Below are positions 7,380 through 16,621 of a stretch of DNA of 64,000 nt, piece after piece; position 1 is the stretch's first letter; the number at the start of each line of letters is the position of its first letter. The position numbers and the translations under genes are program-made. The stretch is from Pelorhabdus rhamnosifermentans. GTDB lineage: Bacteria; Bacillota; Negativicutes; UMGS1260. A model generated the notes under the pieces. The model made no database searches. It was not told the DNA's origin and saw nothing but the letters and a program-made list of their open reading frames with translations. The stretch covers positions 25,019-89,018 of the forward strand of contig NZ_JAHGVE010000020.1 in NCBI RefSeq assembly GCF_018835585.1, in the 5' to 3' direction.

Positions 7380-7775
7380 TCACGGCTTTTTCTCATCGCA
7401 GTATTCTTTAAACGCGTTCTTAAACTGTACTTTTGCCCAAACGCGTAGATCGGAATCGTCGCTTTCCATTAAGTTTCTTAATATAGCTATCATGTCTTTT
7501 AAGTCGGGGTCAGAAATGGCCTCGCTTTTTTGTTGTTGCATATCTTTTTCTATCCCTAGAAGTATCCAATCAATCGAACAATCAAATTTTTGAGCAATAG
7601 TTTTTAGTGCTAGTGCTCCAGGCAAAGATCCTCCCGTTTCCCATGTTCCAACGTTCCCTTGTGAAACACCAAGTTCTTTGGCAAAGTTAGCCTGTGAAAG
7701 TCCTGAGTTTTTTCTTACCGTTTTTAATCTTTCAATAATCTCTTTAATTTCTGGGGATGCTTGATAATCTTGCAC
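7380..7775 (-). CDS. Cro/CI (XRE) family transcriptional repressor
   Basis: 131 residues. An N-terminal helix-turn-helix spans about residues 10-70 (RLKTVRKNSGLSQANFAKEL, GVSQGNVGTWETGGSLPG, ALALKTIAQKFDCSIDWILLG), the canonical Cro/CI fold. The C-terminal part is a short helical segment, probably for dimerisation, with no LexA-like peptidase. Two copies of a palindromic sequence lie just upstream and are likely its own operators. Its natural terminator has been split by the IS1182 element. It resembles a prophage or mobile-element immunity repressor that has lost its element. Confidence 0.88.
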   Translation of the reverse strand: MQDYQASPEIKEIIERLKTVRKNSGLSQANFAKELGVSQGNVGTWETGGSLPGALALKTIAQKFDCSIDWILLGIEKDMQQQKSEAISDPDLKDMIAILRNLMESDDSDLRVWAKVQFKNAFKEYCDEKKP

Positions 7776-7802
7776 AGGATCACCACCTTAAAGAAAAATA
7801 AT

Positions 7803-7849
7803 ATCAAATATTAGATTAAAATCCTTGAATTAAATCAAATATTAGATTA
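7803..7849. promoter_or_regulatory. Twin operators of the XRE repressor
   Basis: ATCAAATATTAGATTA occurs at 7803-7818 and again at 7834-7849, 31 bp apart (three helical turns). Each copy is a near-palindrome (AATCWAATATTWGATT). Position just upstream of the repressor and the helical phasing suggest cooperative autoregulation. Confidence 0.7.
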
Positions 7850-8264
7850 TAATTAACTTGCAAGTATAAATTGTATATTTAGTATCTTCAAAAAATGCCG
7901 CGTTTCACACACGCGATGAAAGGAGGCAAGAGAAAGCACGGCAGATGCCTGCAAACGCCCCCGGAGTTCTTGGGCGCATATGCCAACAGAAAAAGTCGAT
8001 CTTCCTTAGCTGAGTTGGTCATTGATGGTTTGTGACGAAACCACAAATGACGTGGGTACAACTTGTAGCTGTGTTTCAGTGCGCCTTACTGGCGATAGCG
8101 TCTCAAGAGTAAGGGTGTAAAAATTTTCTAATCGTTTTAATTATACCGTATCTTTGAGAAAACGTAAACTGCATAACAGCATGTGGTTTGTGTAGTGGAA
8201 AGGAGTGTGGGAAATTTCTTTTGTAAATAGAACGAAAATTCGTAATTATTCGGAGGGAGAGATA
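7850..8264 (+). other. Long leader/intergenic region before arcA with hairpins and micro-ORFs
   Basis: About 400 bases with no clear gene. Hairpins visible: CGCGT/ACGCG (7899-7915), CGCCC/GGGCG (7955-7976), GTCATT..TGGTTT/AAACCA..ATGAC (about 8018-8051) and CCTTACT/AGTAAGG (about 8083-8114). Two short frames are open: 7916-8035 (39 codons, MKGGKRKHGRC...LAELVIDGL) and 8047-8112 (21 codons, hydrophobic MTWVQLVAVFQCALLAIASQ), neither with a ribosome binding site. It may be a structured RNA or decayed mobile-element DNA facing the repressor. No known riboswitch consensus was matched. Confidence 0.35.
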
Positions 8265-9536
8265 ATGGAAAATACGGCGTTACAGAGTCAGTTGCTTGAG
8301 CAACCTTGTTTAAATGTTACTTCAGAGATAGGCAGGCTGCGATCGGTTTTACTGCACCGGCCCGGACGTGAGCTGGAAAATCTGATCCCGGAGCTATTGG
8401 AAAAGTTGCTGTTTGATGATATTCCTTATTTGGAAATGGCCCAACAAGAACATGATTTCTTTGCTAATGTGTTAAAAAGTCAGAACGTCGAGGTCTTGTA
8501 TCTGGAAAAGCTGGCGGCAGAGGCGTTAACGGATGCCAAAGTCAAAGCCACTTTTGTTCAGCAGTTTATTGAGGAAGCAGCGGTAGCAAGTGAAAGCGTA
8601 AAAGTAGCTTTGGCTGATTATTTCTATAGTCTGGATACTCCGGACATGATTGACAAGATGATGGCGGGTGTCAGGAAGGAGGAGTTAACCATCTATAAGG
8701 GTGAGTCACTGTGCGATCAAATCAACAATGCTTATCCTTTTCTGTGCGATCCCATGCCGAACTTATATTTTACCCGCGATCCTTTTGCCACGATCGGCAG
8801 TGGCATTACGCTCAATCACATGCGTACACAAACGCGCAACAGGGAGACGATTTTTGCCAAGCTGATTTTTGAGCATCACCCTAAATTTAAGGACAATGTG
8901 ATCCCATTTTGGTTTAACAGGGAAGAAACGACTTCGCTGGAAGGGGGCGATGAACTCGTTTTAAGTGACAAAGTACTGGCTATTGGGATTTCCCAGCGAA
9001 CTGATTCGGCGTCGGTGGAGAAAGTTTGTCGACGATTATTCGAAGCGAATAGCAGTTTTAAAACGGTTCTGGCTTTTCACATCCCCTCGTCGCGGGCTTT
9101 TATGCATTTGGATACTGTTTTTACCATGGTTGATTACGATAAGTTTACGATTCATTCGGCGATTGAACAGCCTCTGACAGTTTATGAGATGACTAAAGCG
9201 GCTGATTCGAAGAATGGATTGAAAATAAAGATTGAGAAGCAGGACATGAAATTAGCGGACATCCTTGAGAAGCATTTAGGAAGAAAGGTGACGCTGATTC
9301 GCTGCGGCAATGGCGACCGTATCGATGCATCACGGGAACAGTGGAACGATGGCGCCAACACGCTGGCGATTGCGCCGGGGGAAGTCGTCGTTTATTCCCG
9401 TAATCATGTGACCAATCAGATCCTTGAGAGTTATGGTTTGAAGCTGCATGTCATTCCTTCTTCCGAACTCTCCCGCGGCAGGGGCGGGCCGCGCTGTATG
9501 AGTATGCCGCTCTATCGGGACAACTTAGAAAAATAA
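8265..9536 (+). CDS. arcA: Arginine deiminase
   Basis: 423 residues from ATG 8265, chosen because GGAGGGAGA precedes it; the open frame begins 20 codons earlier without a site. It hydrolyses arginine to citrulline and ammonia, the first step of fermentative arginine use. Active-site motifs: [13 protein letters not shown] (Asp of the substrate clamp), [18 protein letters not shown] (His and Asp) and [14 protein letters not shown] (catalytic Cys near the C-terminus). Length is normal for the family. It is the first gene of arcA-arcB-arcD-arcC, 28 bp before arcB. Confidence 0.97.
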   Translation: MENTALQSQLLEQPCLNVTSEIGRLRSVLLHRPGRELENLIPELLEKLLFDDIPYLEMAQQEHDFFANVLKSQNVEVLYLEKLAAEALTDAKVKATFVQQFIEEAAVASESVKVALADYFYSLDTPDMIDKMMAGVRKEELTIYKGESLCDQINNAYPFLCDPMPNLYFTRDPFATIGSGITLNHMRTQTRNRETIFAKLIFEHHPKFKDNVIPFWFNREETTSLEGGDELVLSDKVLAIGISQRTDSASVEKVCRRLFEANSSFKTVLAFHIPSSRAFMHLDTVFTMVDYDKFTIHSAIEQPLTVYEMTKAADSKNGLKIKIEKQDMKLADILEKHLGRKVTLIRCGNGDRIDASREQWNDGANTLAIAPGEVVVYSRNHVTNQILESYGLKLHVIPSSELSRGRGGPRCMSMPLYRDNLEK

Positions 9537-9564
9537 CCATTCATGGATAAGGGAGATGAAGAAA

Positions 9565-10566
9565 ATGGCTTTTAATTTACGTAATCAAAATTTTTTAACG
9601 CTCATGGATTTTTCTCCACGGCAAATTCGCTATTTCCTGGAACTGGCGCGGGAGTTAAAACGGGCGAAATATGCGGGAACGGAACAGCCGCGGCTGAAGG
9701 GGAAAAATATTGTTATCTTATTTGAAAAAGATTCGACGCGGACCCGGTGTTCTTTTGAAGTAGCTGCGTTAGACCAGGGCGCTCATGTGACTTATTTGGG
9801 ACCGACAGGCAGCCAGATGGGGAAGAAGGAGTCCATTGCCGATACGGCACGGGTGCTGGGACGCATGTATGACGGTATCGAATATCGGGGCTTTGCACAA
9901 AGCATTGTCGAGGATTTGGCTAAATACTCCGGCGTTCCTGTCTGGAACGGTTTAACCGATGCGGATCATCCGACGCAGGTGCTAGCCGATTTTTTAACGG
10001 CCCAGGAACATCTTCATAAGCCTTATGACCAAATGGTTTTTGTTTATGTCGGGGATGGCCGAAATAATGTAGCTAACGCGCTCATGATCGGGGCTGCAAA
10101 ACTCGGGATGGATTTTCGCATGGTTTCGCCTGTGGCGTTATTTCCTGCTGACAATTTGGTGGAAAAGTGCCGGAAAGTGGCCGAAACTACGGGGGCCAAG
10201 CTGATCCTTACCGATCAAATCGCAGCAGGCGTTAAAAATGCCGATGTTTTATACACCGATGTCTGGGTATCCATGGGCGAGCCTGATGAGGTATGGGAGC
10301 AAAGAATTGCATTACTCAAGCCCTATCAGGTGAATCAGAAAATGATTGAGTTTACAGGCAATGAACAGGTGATTTTTGAGCATTGTTTGCCATCCTTTCA
10401 TAATCTGGCTACGATGACAGGCCAGAAGATTTTTGACAAGTTCGGCTTAAAGGAAATGGAAGTTTGCGATGACGTATTTGAAGGACAGCACTCGGTGGTT
10501 TTTGATGAAGCGGAAAATCGCTTGCATACGATTAAAGCGGTGATGGTGGCAACGTTAGGCGCATAA
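9565..10566 (+). CDS. arcB: Catabolic ornithine carbamoyltransferase
   Basis: 333 residues. It converts citrulline and phosphate to ornithine and carbamoyl phosphate (catabolic direction, inferred from the operon). Carbamoyl-phosphate site [20 protein letters not shown] for the second loop, and HCLPSFHN for the ornithine-site Cys are present. ATG at 9565 is preferred because GGGAGA lies about 9 bases ahead; ATG at 9556 overlaps that site. Confidence 0.96.
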   Translation: MAFNLRNQNFLTLMDFSPRQIRYFLELARELKRAKYAGTEQPRLKGKNIVILFEKDSTRTRCSFEVAALDQGAHVTYLGPTGSQMGKKESIADTARVLGRMYDGIEYRGFAQSIVEDLAKYSGVPVWNGLTDADHPTQVLADFLTAQEHLHKPYDQMVFVYVGDGRNNVANALMIGAAKLGMDFRMVSPVALFPADNLVEKCRKVAETTGAKLILTDQIAAGVKNADVLYTDVWVSMGEPDEVWEQRIALLKPYQVNQKMIEFTGNEQVIFEHCLPSFHNLATMTGQKIFDKFGLKEMEVCDDVFEGQHSVVFDEAENRLHTIKAVMVATLGA

Positions 10567-10577
10567 GACAGTGATTT

Positions 10578-10609
10578 CAGCAGGATGGCCCGATGGGCCA
10601 TCGTTGCTG
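10578..10609 (+). other. Intercistronic hairpin between arcB and arcD
   Basis: CAGCA/TGCTG encloses GATGGCCC/GGGCCATC with a three-base loop, and no T run follows. Its position suggests an mRNA-processing or stability element that separates expression of arcAB from arcDC rather than a terminator. Confidence 0.55.
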
Positions 10610-10632
10610 GAATAGAAAGGGGAATGTGCACA

Positions 10633-12054
10633 GTGGGAGAGGATAAAAAGTTAGGCTTGTTTTCACTGATTGGATTAGTTGTAGGCTCAATGATCGGTGG
10701 CGGGGCCTTTGCTTTGCCGGCGGATATGGCGAAAGGAGCCGGTGTGGGAGCTATTATCATTGGCTGGTTGATTACCGGTATGGGCATGGTTTCACTGGCT
10801 TTTGTTTATCAGAACCTTTCCATGCGAAAACCGGACTTGAACGGCGGCGTTTATAGTTATGCCAAGGCTGGTTTTGGCGATTACATGGGGTTTAATTCGG
10901 CTTGGGGATACTGGCTGAGCGCTCTCTTGGGCAATGTATCGTATGCCGTGATGATGTTTGGCGCTCTCGGTTATTTTTTCCCTGTTTTAGGGAAGGGCAA
11001 CAATGGCCTGTCCATTGTTTTAGCATCACTCTTGATTTGGTCCATTCAATTGTTAATTAGCCGCGGCGTCAGACAAGCGGCCTTTATCAATGTTATTACA
11101 ACCATTGCCAAGCTTGTTCCGATTTTTGTATTTTTGATTTGTTTGGTTATTGCTTTTAAGGTGGACATCTTTTCCCTTGATATTTGGGGACAGGCCAGTG
11201 CGGACTTAGGCAGTGTGGTTGATCAGGTTAAAAGTACCATGCTTATTACTCTATGGGTATTTATCGGTATTGAAGGGGCCGTTGTTATTTCAGGCCGAGC
11301 CGAAAAACGACAAGACATCGGTAAGGCTACAGTGATCGGGTTGGTAGGGACGCTGACCATCTATGTGTTGATTTCGGTGCTGTCACTGGGAGTCATGAAA
11401 CAAGCCGACTTGGCGTCACTCGATACGCCGTCGATGGCGTATGTTCTGGAATCCGTTGTGGGTCCCTGGGGGGCTGTGATCATTAATTTGGGACTGGTCG
11501 TTTCCTTGCTTGGGGCGCTTCTAGGCTGGTCCATGCTGGCGGCGGAAATTCCCTATGTGGCGGCTAAAGACGGCATGTTCCCCAAAGTATTTGCCAAAGA
11601 GAATCAGCAGGGAGCGCCTGTTCATTCACTGCTTTTTACCAATCTGCTTGTTCAAACGGCTTTGCTTATTACGTTGTTTTCTAGCAGTACCTATCAGGTT
11701 CTCTATTCCATTGCCAGTTCGGCCATCTTGATTCCCTACTTATTCAGCGGTTTATATGCCTTGAAACTTGTTGTGACAGGCGAAACCTATGCTGAAAATC
11801 CCAGAGGGCGAGGAAAAGACCTGATCCTGGCAAGTTTGTCCAGTGTGTATGCCGCTTGGCTCATTTATGCGGCAGGGCTGGAGTATATCCTCATGGTGAC
11901 TATTTTATATGCTGTAGGAATCGGTGTATTTATTCGGACCAAGCACGAAAAAGGGCAGAAAATATTTTTGAATGCGGAAAAAATCCTGGCTTCTTTGTTG
12001 TTGGTTGCAGGAATTACAGCTTTGATCATGATGACGACAGGCAATTTAGTTTAG
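10633..12054 (+). CDS. arcD: Arginine/ornithine antiporter (APC family)
   Basis: 473 residues with about 12-13 hydrophobic helices. The N-terminal [20 protein letters not shown] contains the APC-superfamily G-S-G substrate loop, and [16 protein letters not shown] is typical of basic amino-acid antiporters. It brings in arginine against ornithine, feeding the pathway without energy cost. The start is GTG 10633, 10 bases after AAAGGGG; upstream ATGs in the frame lack a site and one lies in the intercistronic hairpin. Confidence 0.94.
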   Translation: MGEDKKLGLFSLIGLVVGSMIGGGAFALPADMAKGAGVGAIIIGWLITGMGMVSLAFVYQNLSMRKPDLNGGVYSYAKAGFGDYMGFNSAWGYWLSALLGNVSYAVMMFGALGYFFPVLGKGNNGLSIVLASLLIWSIQLLISRGVRQAAFINVITTIAKLVPIFVFLICLVIAFKVDIFSLDIWGQASADLGSVVDQVKSTMLITLWVFIGIEGAVVISGRAEKRQDIGKATVIGLVGTLTIYVLISVLSLGVMKQADLASLDTPSMAYVLESVVGPWGAVIINLGLVVSLLGALLGWSMLAAEIPYVAAKDGMFPKVFAKENQQGAPVHSLLFTNLLVQTALLITLFSSSTYQVLYSIASSAILIPYLFSGLYALKLVVTGETYAENPRGRGKDLILASLSSVYAAWLIYAAGLEYILMVTILYAVGIGVFIRTKHEKGQKIFLNAEKILASLLLVAGITALIMMTTGNLV

Positions 12055-12089
12055 AGTGTAAAGCAGCTAAACAGAGGAGAGGATGAACA

Positions 12090-13028
12090 GTGAAAGTAGT
12101 TGTGGCCTTAGGGGGAAATGCTTTGCAGCAAGAAGGGAGACCGGCTACAGCCCAGGCGCAGTTAGAGGTGGTCAAGGAGACGGCCGGCTATTTGGCGGAT
12201 ATGATTGAACAAGGCCATCAGCTTATTATTGTCCATGGCAATGGACCGCAGGTCGGGCGACTCGTTGTACAAAATGAAGTTGCCAAAGACGTGACGCCAG
12301 CTATGCCGTTTGATGTTTGCGGGGCTATGAGTCAAGGCATGATTGGCTATCATATTCAGCAGGCTTTAGGGGACGAGCTAAAAAACAGGCAGATTTATAA
12401 ACCCGTGGCAACGGTGCTTACGCAAGTCGTTGTCAAGCGTGAAGATGCGGGGTTTTTGCAGCCAACCAAGCCCATTGGACCGTTCTATTCAGCGGATGAA
12501 GCCAAAACTTTACAGGAAGAAAAAGGCTACGTTATGGTAGAAGATGCTGGAAGAGGCTATCGGCGCGTTGTCGCTTCGCCTGAGCCGCAAAAGATTGTGG
12601 AGCTTGATACGATTCGTCGTTTGGTGAGTGATGGACAAGTCGTCATTACGGCTGGCGGTGGCGGTATTCCTGTTGTCGAAACGGGCGGGAATGGTCTAAG
12701 CGGGGTAGCGGCTGTGATTGATAAGGATCTGGCAGCAGAAAAATTGGCGGAGGATTTGGGAGCCCATATGCTGCTGATTTTGACGGCTGTGGACAAGGTG
12801 GCCATTGATTTCGGCAAGGCGAATCAGAAAAATTTAGATGTGATGACGACCAATGAAGCTGAGCGTTATATTCAGGAAGGTCAGTTTGCGCCAGGCAGTA
12901 TGCTGCCGAAAGTGAGGGCCGCCGTGAAGTTTGTCGAATCAAAACAGGGGCGGCAGGCCATCATTGCGTCGCTAGAAAAGGGGATGGATGCCTTAAAGGG
13001 GAAAAGCGGAACACTCCTGATTCCATAG
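12090..13028 (+). CDS. arcC: Carbamate kinase
   Basis: 312 residues. It transfers the phosphate of carbamoyl phosphate to ADP, the ATP-yielding last step of the arginine deiminase pathway. VVALGGNALQ opens the amino-acid-kinase fold; IIVHGNGPQVG, ITAGGGGIPVV and GSMLPKVRAAVKFVE are the substrate and nucleotide motifs. The start is GTG at 12090 with GAGGAGAGGA upstream. It completes the operon 35 bp after arcD. Confidence 0.97.
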   Translation: MKVVVALGGNALQQEGRPATAQAQLEVVKETAGYLADMIEQGHQLIIVHGNGPQVGRLVVQNEVAKDVTPAMPFDVCGAMSQGMIGYHIQQALGDELKNRQIYKPVATVLTQVVVKREDAGFLQPTKPIGPFYSADEAKTLQEEKGYVMVEDAGRGYRRVVASPEPQKIVELDTIRRLVSDGQVVITAGGGGIPVVETGGNGLSGVAAVIDKDLAAEKLAEDLGAHMLLILTAVDKVAIDFGKANQKNLDVMTTNEAERYIQEGQFAPGSMLPKVRAAVKFVESKQGRQAIIASLEKGMDALKGKSGTLLIP

Positions 13029-13030
13029 CG

Positions 13031-13291
13031 ATGGGAGCCAAGGGATACCGCCAGATTGTCCGGGAAGCTATTCTTTCTATTTCATGTAGTGGCACTTTGA
13101 TTGTGTTTCAAACATTACCGGCTTCGGCAAGGATTGTTGCGTATGTCATTGATGCGATCCATTGGCCGGAGGTGCTTGGCGCCATCGCTGATGTGAATAC
13201 GGTCTTCGTAGCTGTTCGATCAGCAAGTATAGCGGAAGAGGTGGCTGCCCGATTACGGAAGCTGTTATTCGCTTTCGATCAGGATAGTTAA
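13031..13291 (+). pseudogene. ArgR C-terminal domain remnant without DNA-binding domain
   Basis: 86 residues matching only the oligomerisation/arginine-binding half of ArgR/AhrC: REAILSISCSGTLIVFQTLP, AIHWPEVLGAIADVNTVFVA, then RSASIAEEVAARLRKLL. The N-terminal winged helix (about 70 residues) is missing. The family's arginine-binding GDD (as in EVLGTICGDD) is ADV-N here, so both aspartates are lost. It begins 2 bp after arcC with no convincing ribosome binding site, so it is either a decayed repressor gene or a translationally coupled dominant-negative partner. Confidence 0.7.
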
Positions 13292-13340
13292 AACAGCAAA
13301 AAACCACTATGAATCCACGCATAGCGGTTTTTTGCTGTTT
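13291..13340. terminator. Terminator of the arginine deiminase operon
   Basis: A long stem, AAACAGCAAAAAACC..CTATG pairing with CATAG..GGTTTTTTGCTGTTT, with A and T runs in the arms so it can work in both directions. It sits between the convergent arc operon and the racemase gene. Confidence 0.9.
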
Positions 13341-13375
13341 GGGCGAATATGAGATGGTTTATTTACAGCTGCTGT

Positions 13376-14671
13376 TTATTTAAGCAGTGGTGCTGTATTG
13401 GCAGCATGTGTCATGCAGGTAATGGTAAACTCTTCTTTGCCTAGCGCTTTTTTAGCAAGAGCGAGGGCCTCGTCGGCACTTGTAGCGGGAATGTAGCCTG
13501 TTTTGCGAATAAAATCCGCGTTTTCTGGCTTGGTTACAACAATGACTGTATTGGTTTTGGCAATTTCCGATAATTTAAAGGCAATGAAGCCTGGAATGGT
13601 AAAGTTGGCGCGTACGGCTTTTTCAAATTCAAGAGAATCTTTAAACTGGAACCAGTCGCTAAATTCAGCAGGTTCTGCAATATCGCGGCATTCCATAAAT
13701 AACAGCATGACGCCGCCGGGTTTGACAGCCATATAGGCATTATCAATTGTTTTTGATCCTTGGTATAAGTTGATATCTTTTGGAAAACCGCCAGCGGATG
13801 CAATAACAAGATCAGCTTGTTGCGTAATGGGGATGCCATAGATTTCTTCAACTTTTTGGCAACCCGCTTCCCAGGCTTTTAACCAATGTCCGGCAAAAAA
13901 TTGTGCGAACTTTCCTTCCGGTGTATAGACGGCATTGAATAGAAAATCAGGGTTTACAAAGGCTGCAACTTCAGTCATATCTTCATGAAAGGGATTGCCT
14001 GTGAGCTTATCTGACATACAATCCGGATTGGCACCATGGCCTACTTGGGCATTGAGGGCCAGACTGTGATTGGTCTGAATGGTTACATTGCCGCTTACGC
14101 CAGGCATAATGCTTTTGCGTCCACCGCCAAAACCGCCGAGTAAATGAAATACAATGCCGCCTGTTAAGATAACTTTGTCGGCGTTGGCAACATGTTTATT
14201 AATGTAGGCAGGTGTTCCACGCTTGGTTGTTCCCATATAGACAAGTTGGGATTCGTCGAGGCAGTTATGCATGTGGATGGTTACACGGCGACAAACTTCT
14301 TCGCCACAGACAGCAAGGTTTTCTTGTTCGGTATGGGGACGGTGACTACCAAGCGCAATGACAATAGCGATATCTTGATCAGGTATGCCCGCGGAATTCA
14401 GTTCATTTAATAATATAGGAAGGAAGACGGAAGATTGAATCCAACCTCGTGTAATATCACTGACAACAAGGACGACTTTGTCACCCTGTTTAACGATTTC
14501 TTGTAGTGGGGCTGAGCCAATGGGATTTTTTAGGGCCTCTTGAATAGCTTCAGGAACATTTATGATGGCTTGTGCTGGTTTTCCTTCAATTTCGTAAATG
14601 ATTTTCTCTTGCGGCAGGGTAACAGCAAAAGATGTGTCCCCAAAACCAAAATTGATTGTCTTTGTTGCCAT
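13376..14671 (-). CDS. larA: LarA-family nickel-pincer racemase/epimerase (DUF2088)
   Basis: 431 residues. The family uses a nickel-pincer nucleotide cofactor bound to a lysine to racemise lactate or epimerise related 2-hydroxy acids. Seen here: VSDITRGW (phosphate binding), IALGSHRPHT (catalytic His), a second His region ILTGGIVFHLLGGFGGGRKS with the cofactor Lys, and IMPGVSGNVTIQ. Cofactor genes larB, larC and larE are not in the window. Two palindromic operators lie upstream. The real substrate could be lactate or another short hydroxy acid, since many LarA homologues are not lactate racemases. Confidence 0.85.
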   Translation of the reverse strand: MATKTINFGFGDTSFAVTLPQEKIIYEIEGKPAQAIINVPEAIQEALKNPIGSAPLQEIVKQGDKVVLVVSDITRGWIQSSVFLPILLNELNSAGIPDQDIAIVIALGSHRPHTEQENLAVCGEEVCRRVTIHMHNCLDESQLVYMGTTKRGTPAYINKHVANADKVILTGGIVFHLLGGFGGGRKSIMPGVSGNVTIQTNHSLALNAQVGHGANPDCMSDKLTGNPFHEDMTEVAAFVNPDFLFNAVYTPEGKFAQFFAGHWLKAWEAGCQKVEEIYGIPITQQADLVIASAGGFPKDINLYQGSKTIDNAYMAVKPGGVMLLFMECRDIAEPAEFSDWFQFKDSLEFEKAVRANFTIPGFIAFKLSEIAKTNTVIVVTKPENADFIRKTGYIPATSADEALALAKKALGKEEFTITCMTHAANTAPLLK

Positions 14672-14729
14672 AAGGGTACTTCCTCCTATAATGTAGCGGA
14701 ACTTAGTAGTTGTCTCGCAGATAAATTTT

Positions 14730-14748
14730 ATAATGTACTATACATTAT
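14730..14748. promoter_or_regulatory. Palindromic operator 1 upstream of larA
   Basis: ATAATGTA-CTA-TACATTAT is a perfect 19-bp palindrome about 60 bases upstream of the larA start. The GT..AC core resembles FadR-subfamily GntR operators. No such regulator is encoded nearby. Confidence 0.6.
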
Positions 14749-14783
14749 GACAAAAATAATACGTTTAGTCAACAATAATGTGT

Positions 14784-14801
14784 AATATTGTATACAATAT
14801 T
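14784..14801. promoter_or_regulatory. Palindromic operator 2 upstream of larA
   Basis: AATATTGTATACAATATT is a perfect 18-bp palindrome sharing the GTATAC-type core with operator 1, 53-54 bp away centre to centre (about five turns). Confidence 0.6.
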
Positions 14802-14925
14802 TGTTGCTACAGGTGAGCATTTTCATCAAAAAAGTGCTTGAAACTATGTTTAAATGATGTTATATTACTAATAACCTTTATAATTGCTTTTACCTAAAAA
14901 CAAAACATTTTTAGAGCCAATGTTG

Positions 14926-14965
14926 ACTCTCTTGTGATGCCGTGGGCATTGTAAGAGAGTTTTTT
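14926..14965 (+). terminator. Leader terminator upstream of the amino-acid ABC operon
   Basis: ACTCTCTTGTGATGCC pairs with GGCATTGTAAGAGAGT around GTG, with a T run after it. It lies about 85 bases before the first transporter gene in the same direction, and no gene precedes it on this strand, so it may be an attenuator rather than an end of a transcript. Confidence 0.65.
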
Positions 14966-15048
14966 GTTTTTTAGGGGGCAAGCGAAGTTGTAGTTATGTT
15001 TTATTTATTGGTTATTTGTTATTTCATGTTGAGGAAGGGGGGGGAACA

Positions 15049-15774
15049 ATGATTGAACTGGTTGGAATTCAAAAATATTTCGGGGAACTTCATGTATTAA
15101 AAGACATCGATCTGAAGGTTGAGAGTGGTGAGAAAGTCGTTGTTATCGGCCCCAGCGGCTCAGGTAAGAGTACGTTGATTCGGTGTATGAATCTATTGGA
15201 AAAACCGACTACTGGTACGATTGTTGTTGATGGGGTGACACTTACTGAACCCAAAGCACCCATTCGAAAAGTACGTGAATCAGTGGCCATGGTTTTTCAG
15301 CAATTTAATCTTTATCCACACAAAACGGTTTTGGAGAACTTGACTTTGGCACCAACACTTGTGAAGGGTGTTTCCAAAGATGAGGCAGCAGAAAGTGGGT
15401 TAGCTTTTTTGGATAGAGTAGGTTTAAAGGCGAAAGCCGATGCTTATCCGGCTCAACTTTCAGGTGGACAGCAGCAACGGGTGGCTATCGCAAGAGCGCT
15501 CAATATGAAACCGCAAGTCATGTTATTTGATGAACCAACTTCGGCACTCGATCCTGAAATGATTCAAGAAGTTTTAGATGTTATGATCGATCTTACGAAA
15601 GAAGGCATTACTATGGTTGTTGTGACGCATGAAATGGGTTTTGCCCGTCAGGTTGCTGATCGTGTTATTTTTATGGATGCCGGTCAAATTTTGGAACAGG
15701 GAAGTCCGGAACACTTTTTTAACGCTCCTGAGAATGATCGTGCACAACTGTTTTTAAGCCGGATTATTCGTTAA
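15049..15774 (+). CDS. Polar amino-acid ABC transporter ATPase
   Basis: 241 residues from ATG 15049 (AGGGGGGGGAA ahead of it). Walker [11 protein letters not shown]-loop [12 protein letters not shown], signature [15 protein letters not shown], Walker [15 protein letters not shown] and the switch His in [10 protein letters not shown] are all intact. This is the GlnQ/PEB1C type. It is the first gene of a four-gene uptake operon whose binding protein predicts aspartate/glutamate as substrate. Confidence 0.95.
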   Translation: MIELVGIQKYFGELHVLKDIDLKVESGEKVVVIGPSGSGKSTLIRCMNLLEKPTTGTIVVDGVTLTEPKAPIRKVRESVAMVFQQFNLYPHKTVLENLTLAPTLVKGVSKDEAAESGLAFLDRVGLKAKADAYPAQLSGGQQQRVAIARALNMKPQVMLFDEPTSALDPEMIQEVLDVMIDLTKEGITMVVVTHEMGFARQVADRVIFMDAGQILEQGSPEHFFNAPENDRAQLFLSRIIR

Positions 15775-15808
15775 AATAAAGCTGAAATAATAAGGAGGAT
15801 AAGCTATT

Positions 15809-16621
15809 ATGAAAAAAATAATAAGCCTGTTTTTAGGCATGATAACTTTATCGATGTTGTTACTTTCCGGATGTGGTGAAGCGCCTAAGGCGGAATCAAC
15901 GGACCCTGCATCCGCGCCGGATATTAAAGCTATTAAAGATCGGGGTACTTTAAAGATTGGGGTCAAGCTGGATGTACCGAAGTTTGGGTTTAAAAATCCT
16001 ACAACAGGTCAAGTTGAAGGCATGGAAATTGATCTTTCCAAAGCCCTGGCTAAGAAAATACTGGGTGATGAAAATAAAATTGATGTTCAAGGGGTTACAG
16101 CGAAAACCAGAGGACCTTTGCTTGATAATGGTGAAGTGGATTTAGTTATTGCTACATTTACGATTACGGATGAGCGTAAGCAAAGCTATAATTTTTCTGA
16201 TCCTTATTTTACCGATGGTGTGGGTTTGCTTGTTAAGAAAAGTTCCGGGATACAAAGTTTGCAGGATTTAAATGGCAAAAAAATTGGCGTGGCTCAGAGT
16301 GCAACATCAAAGAAAGCGATTCAAGATGCTGCTGATAAAGCTGGAATTAAAATTTCGTTCCTGGAATTCGGTACTTATCCGGAGATTAAAGCTGCCCTGG
16401 ATTCCGGACGTGTCGATTGTTTCTCTGTTGATGGTGCTATTCTGTTTGGTTATTTAGATGATTCGACGGTAATTTTGAACGATCGTTATGACCCGCAAAA
16501 ATATGGTGTTGCTTCTAAAAAGAGCAATGTTGCACTAGCCAAAATCGTCAATGACACGATCAATGAAATGAAACAATCCGGCGAGCTTGATAAACTTATC
16601 CAAAAGTGGGGTCTTAAATAG
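15809..16621 (+). CDS. PEB1-type aspartate/glutamate-binding lipoprotein
   Basis: 270 residues. A lipoprotein signal ends in LLLSGC, so Cys22 is the likely lipidation site. The mature part is a type-II periplasmic binding fold closely recalling Campylobacter PEB1a: GTLKIGVKLDVPKFG, VTAKTRGPLLDNGEVDLVIA, TFTITDERKQSYNFSDPYF and GRVDCFSVDGAILFGYLDD. The TITDER arginine binds the ligand alpha-carboxylate in this family. Specificity for aspartate and glutamate is inferred from that similarity. The stop TAG shares its G with the next gene's GTG. Confidence 0.9.
   Translation: MKKIISLFLGMITLSMLLLSGCGEAPKAESTDPASAPDIKAIKDRGTLKIGVKLDVPKFGFKNPTTGQVEGMEIDLSKALAKKILGDENKIDVQGVTAKTRGPLLDNGEVDLVIATFTITDERKQSYNFSDPYFTDGVGLLVKKSSGIQSLQDLNGKKIGVAQSATSKKAIQDAADKAGIKISFLEFGTYPEIKAALDSGRVDCFSVDGAILFGYLDDSTVILNDRYDPQKYGVASKKSNVALAKIVNDTINEMKQSGELDKLIQKWGLK

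Larger units (their letters stand above)
14672..15048. other. Divergent regulatory region between larA and the ABC transporter
   Basis: It contains, from left to right, the larA ribosome binding site, two palindromic operator-like sequences and a terminator hairpin ahead of the transporter operon. No gene is visible. Confidence 0.6.

Noticed and set aside
7064..7396. A 110-codon minus-strand frame across the right end of IS1182
   Set aside because: It crosses the transposon boundary and the split terminator, has no ribosome binding site or motif, and overlaps the transposase end.
7850..8200. A c-di-GMP, M-box, lysine or ydaO riboswitch upstream of arcA
   Set aside because: I compared the GCACGGCAGATGCC and CGCCC..GGGCG segments with those consensus patterns from memory and none fitted; the region is reported only as unassigned structure.
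10398..10787. A 129-codon minus-strand frame across the arcB-arcD junction
   Set aside because: Antisense to two well-supported genes with low-complexity composition.
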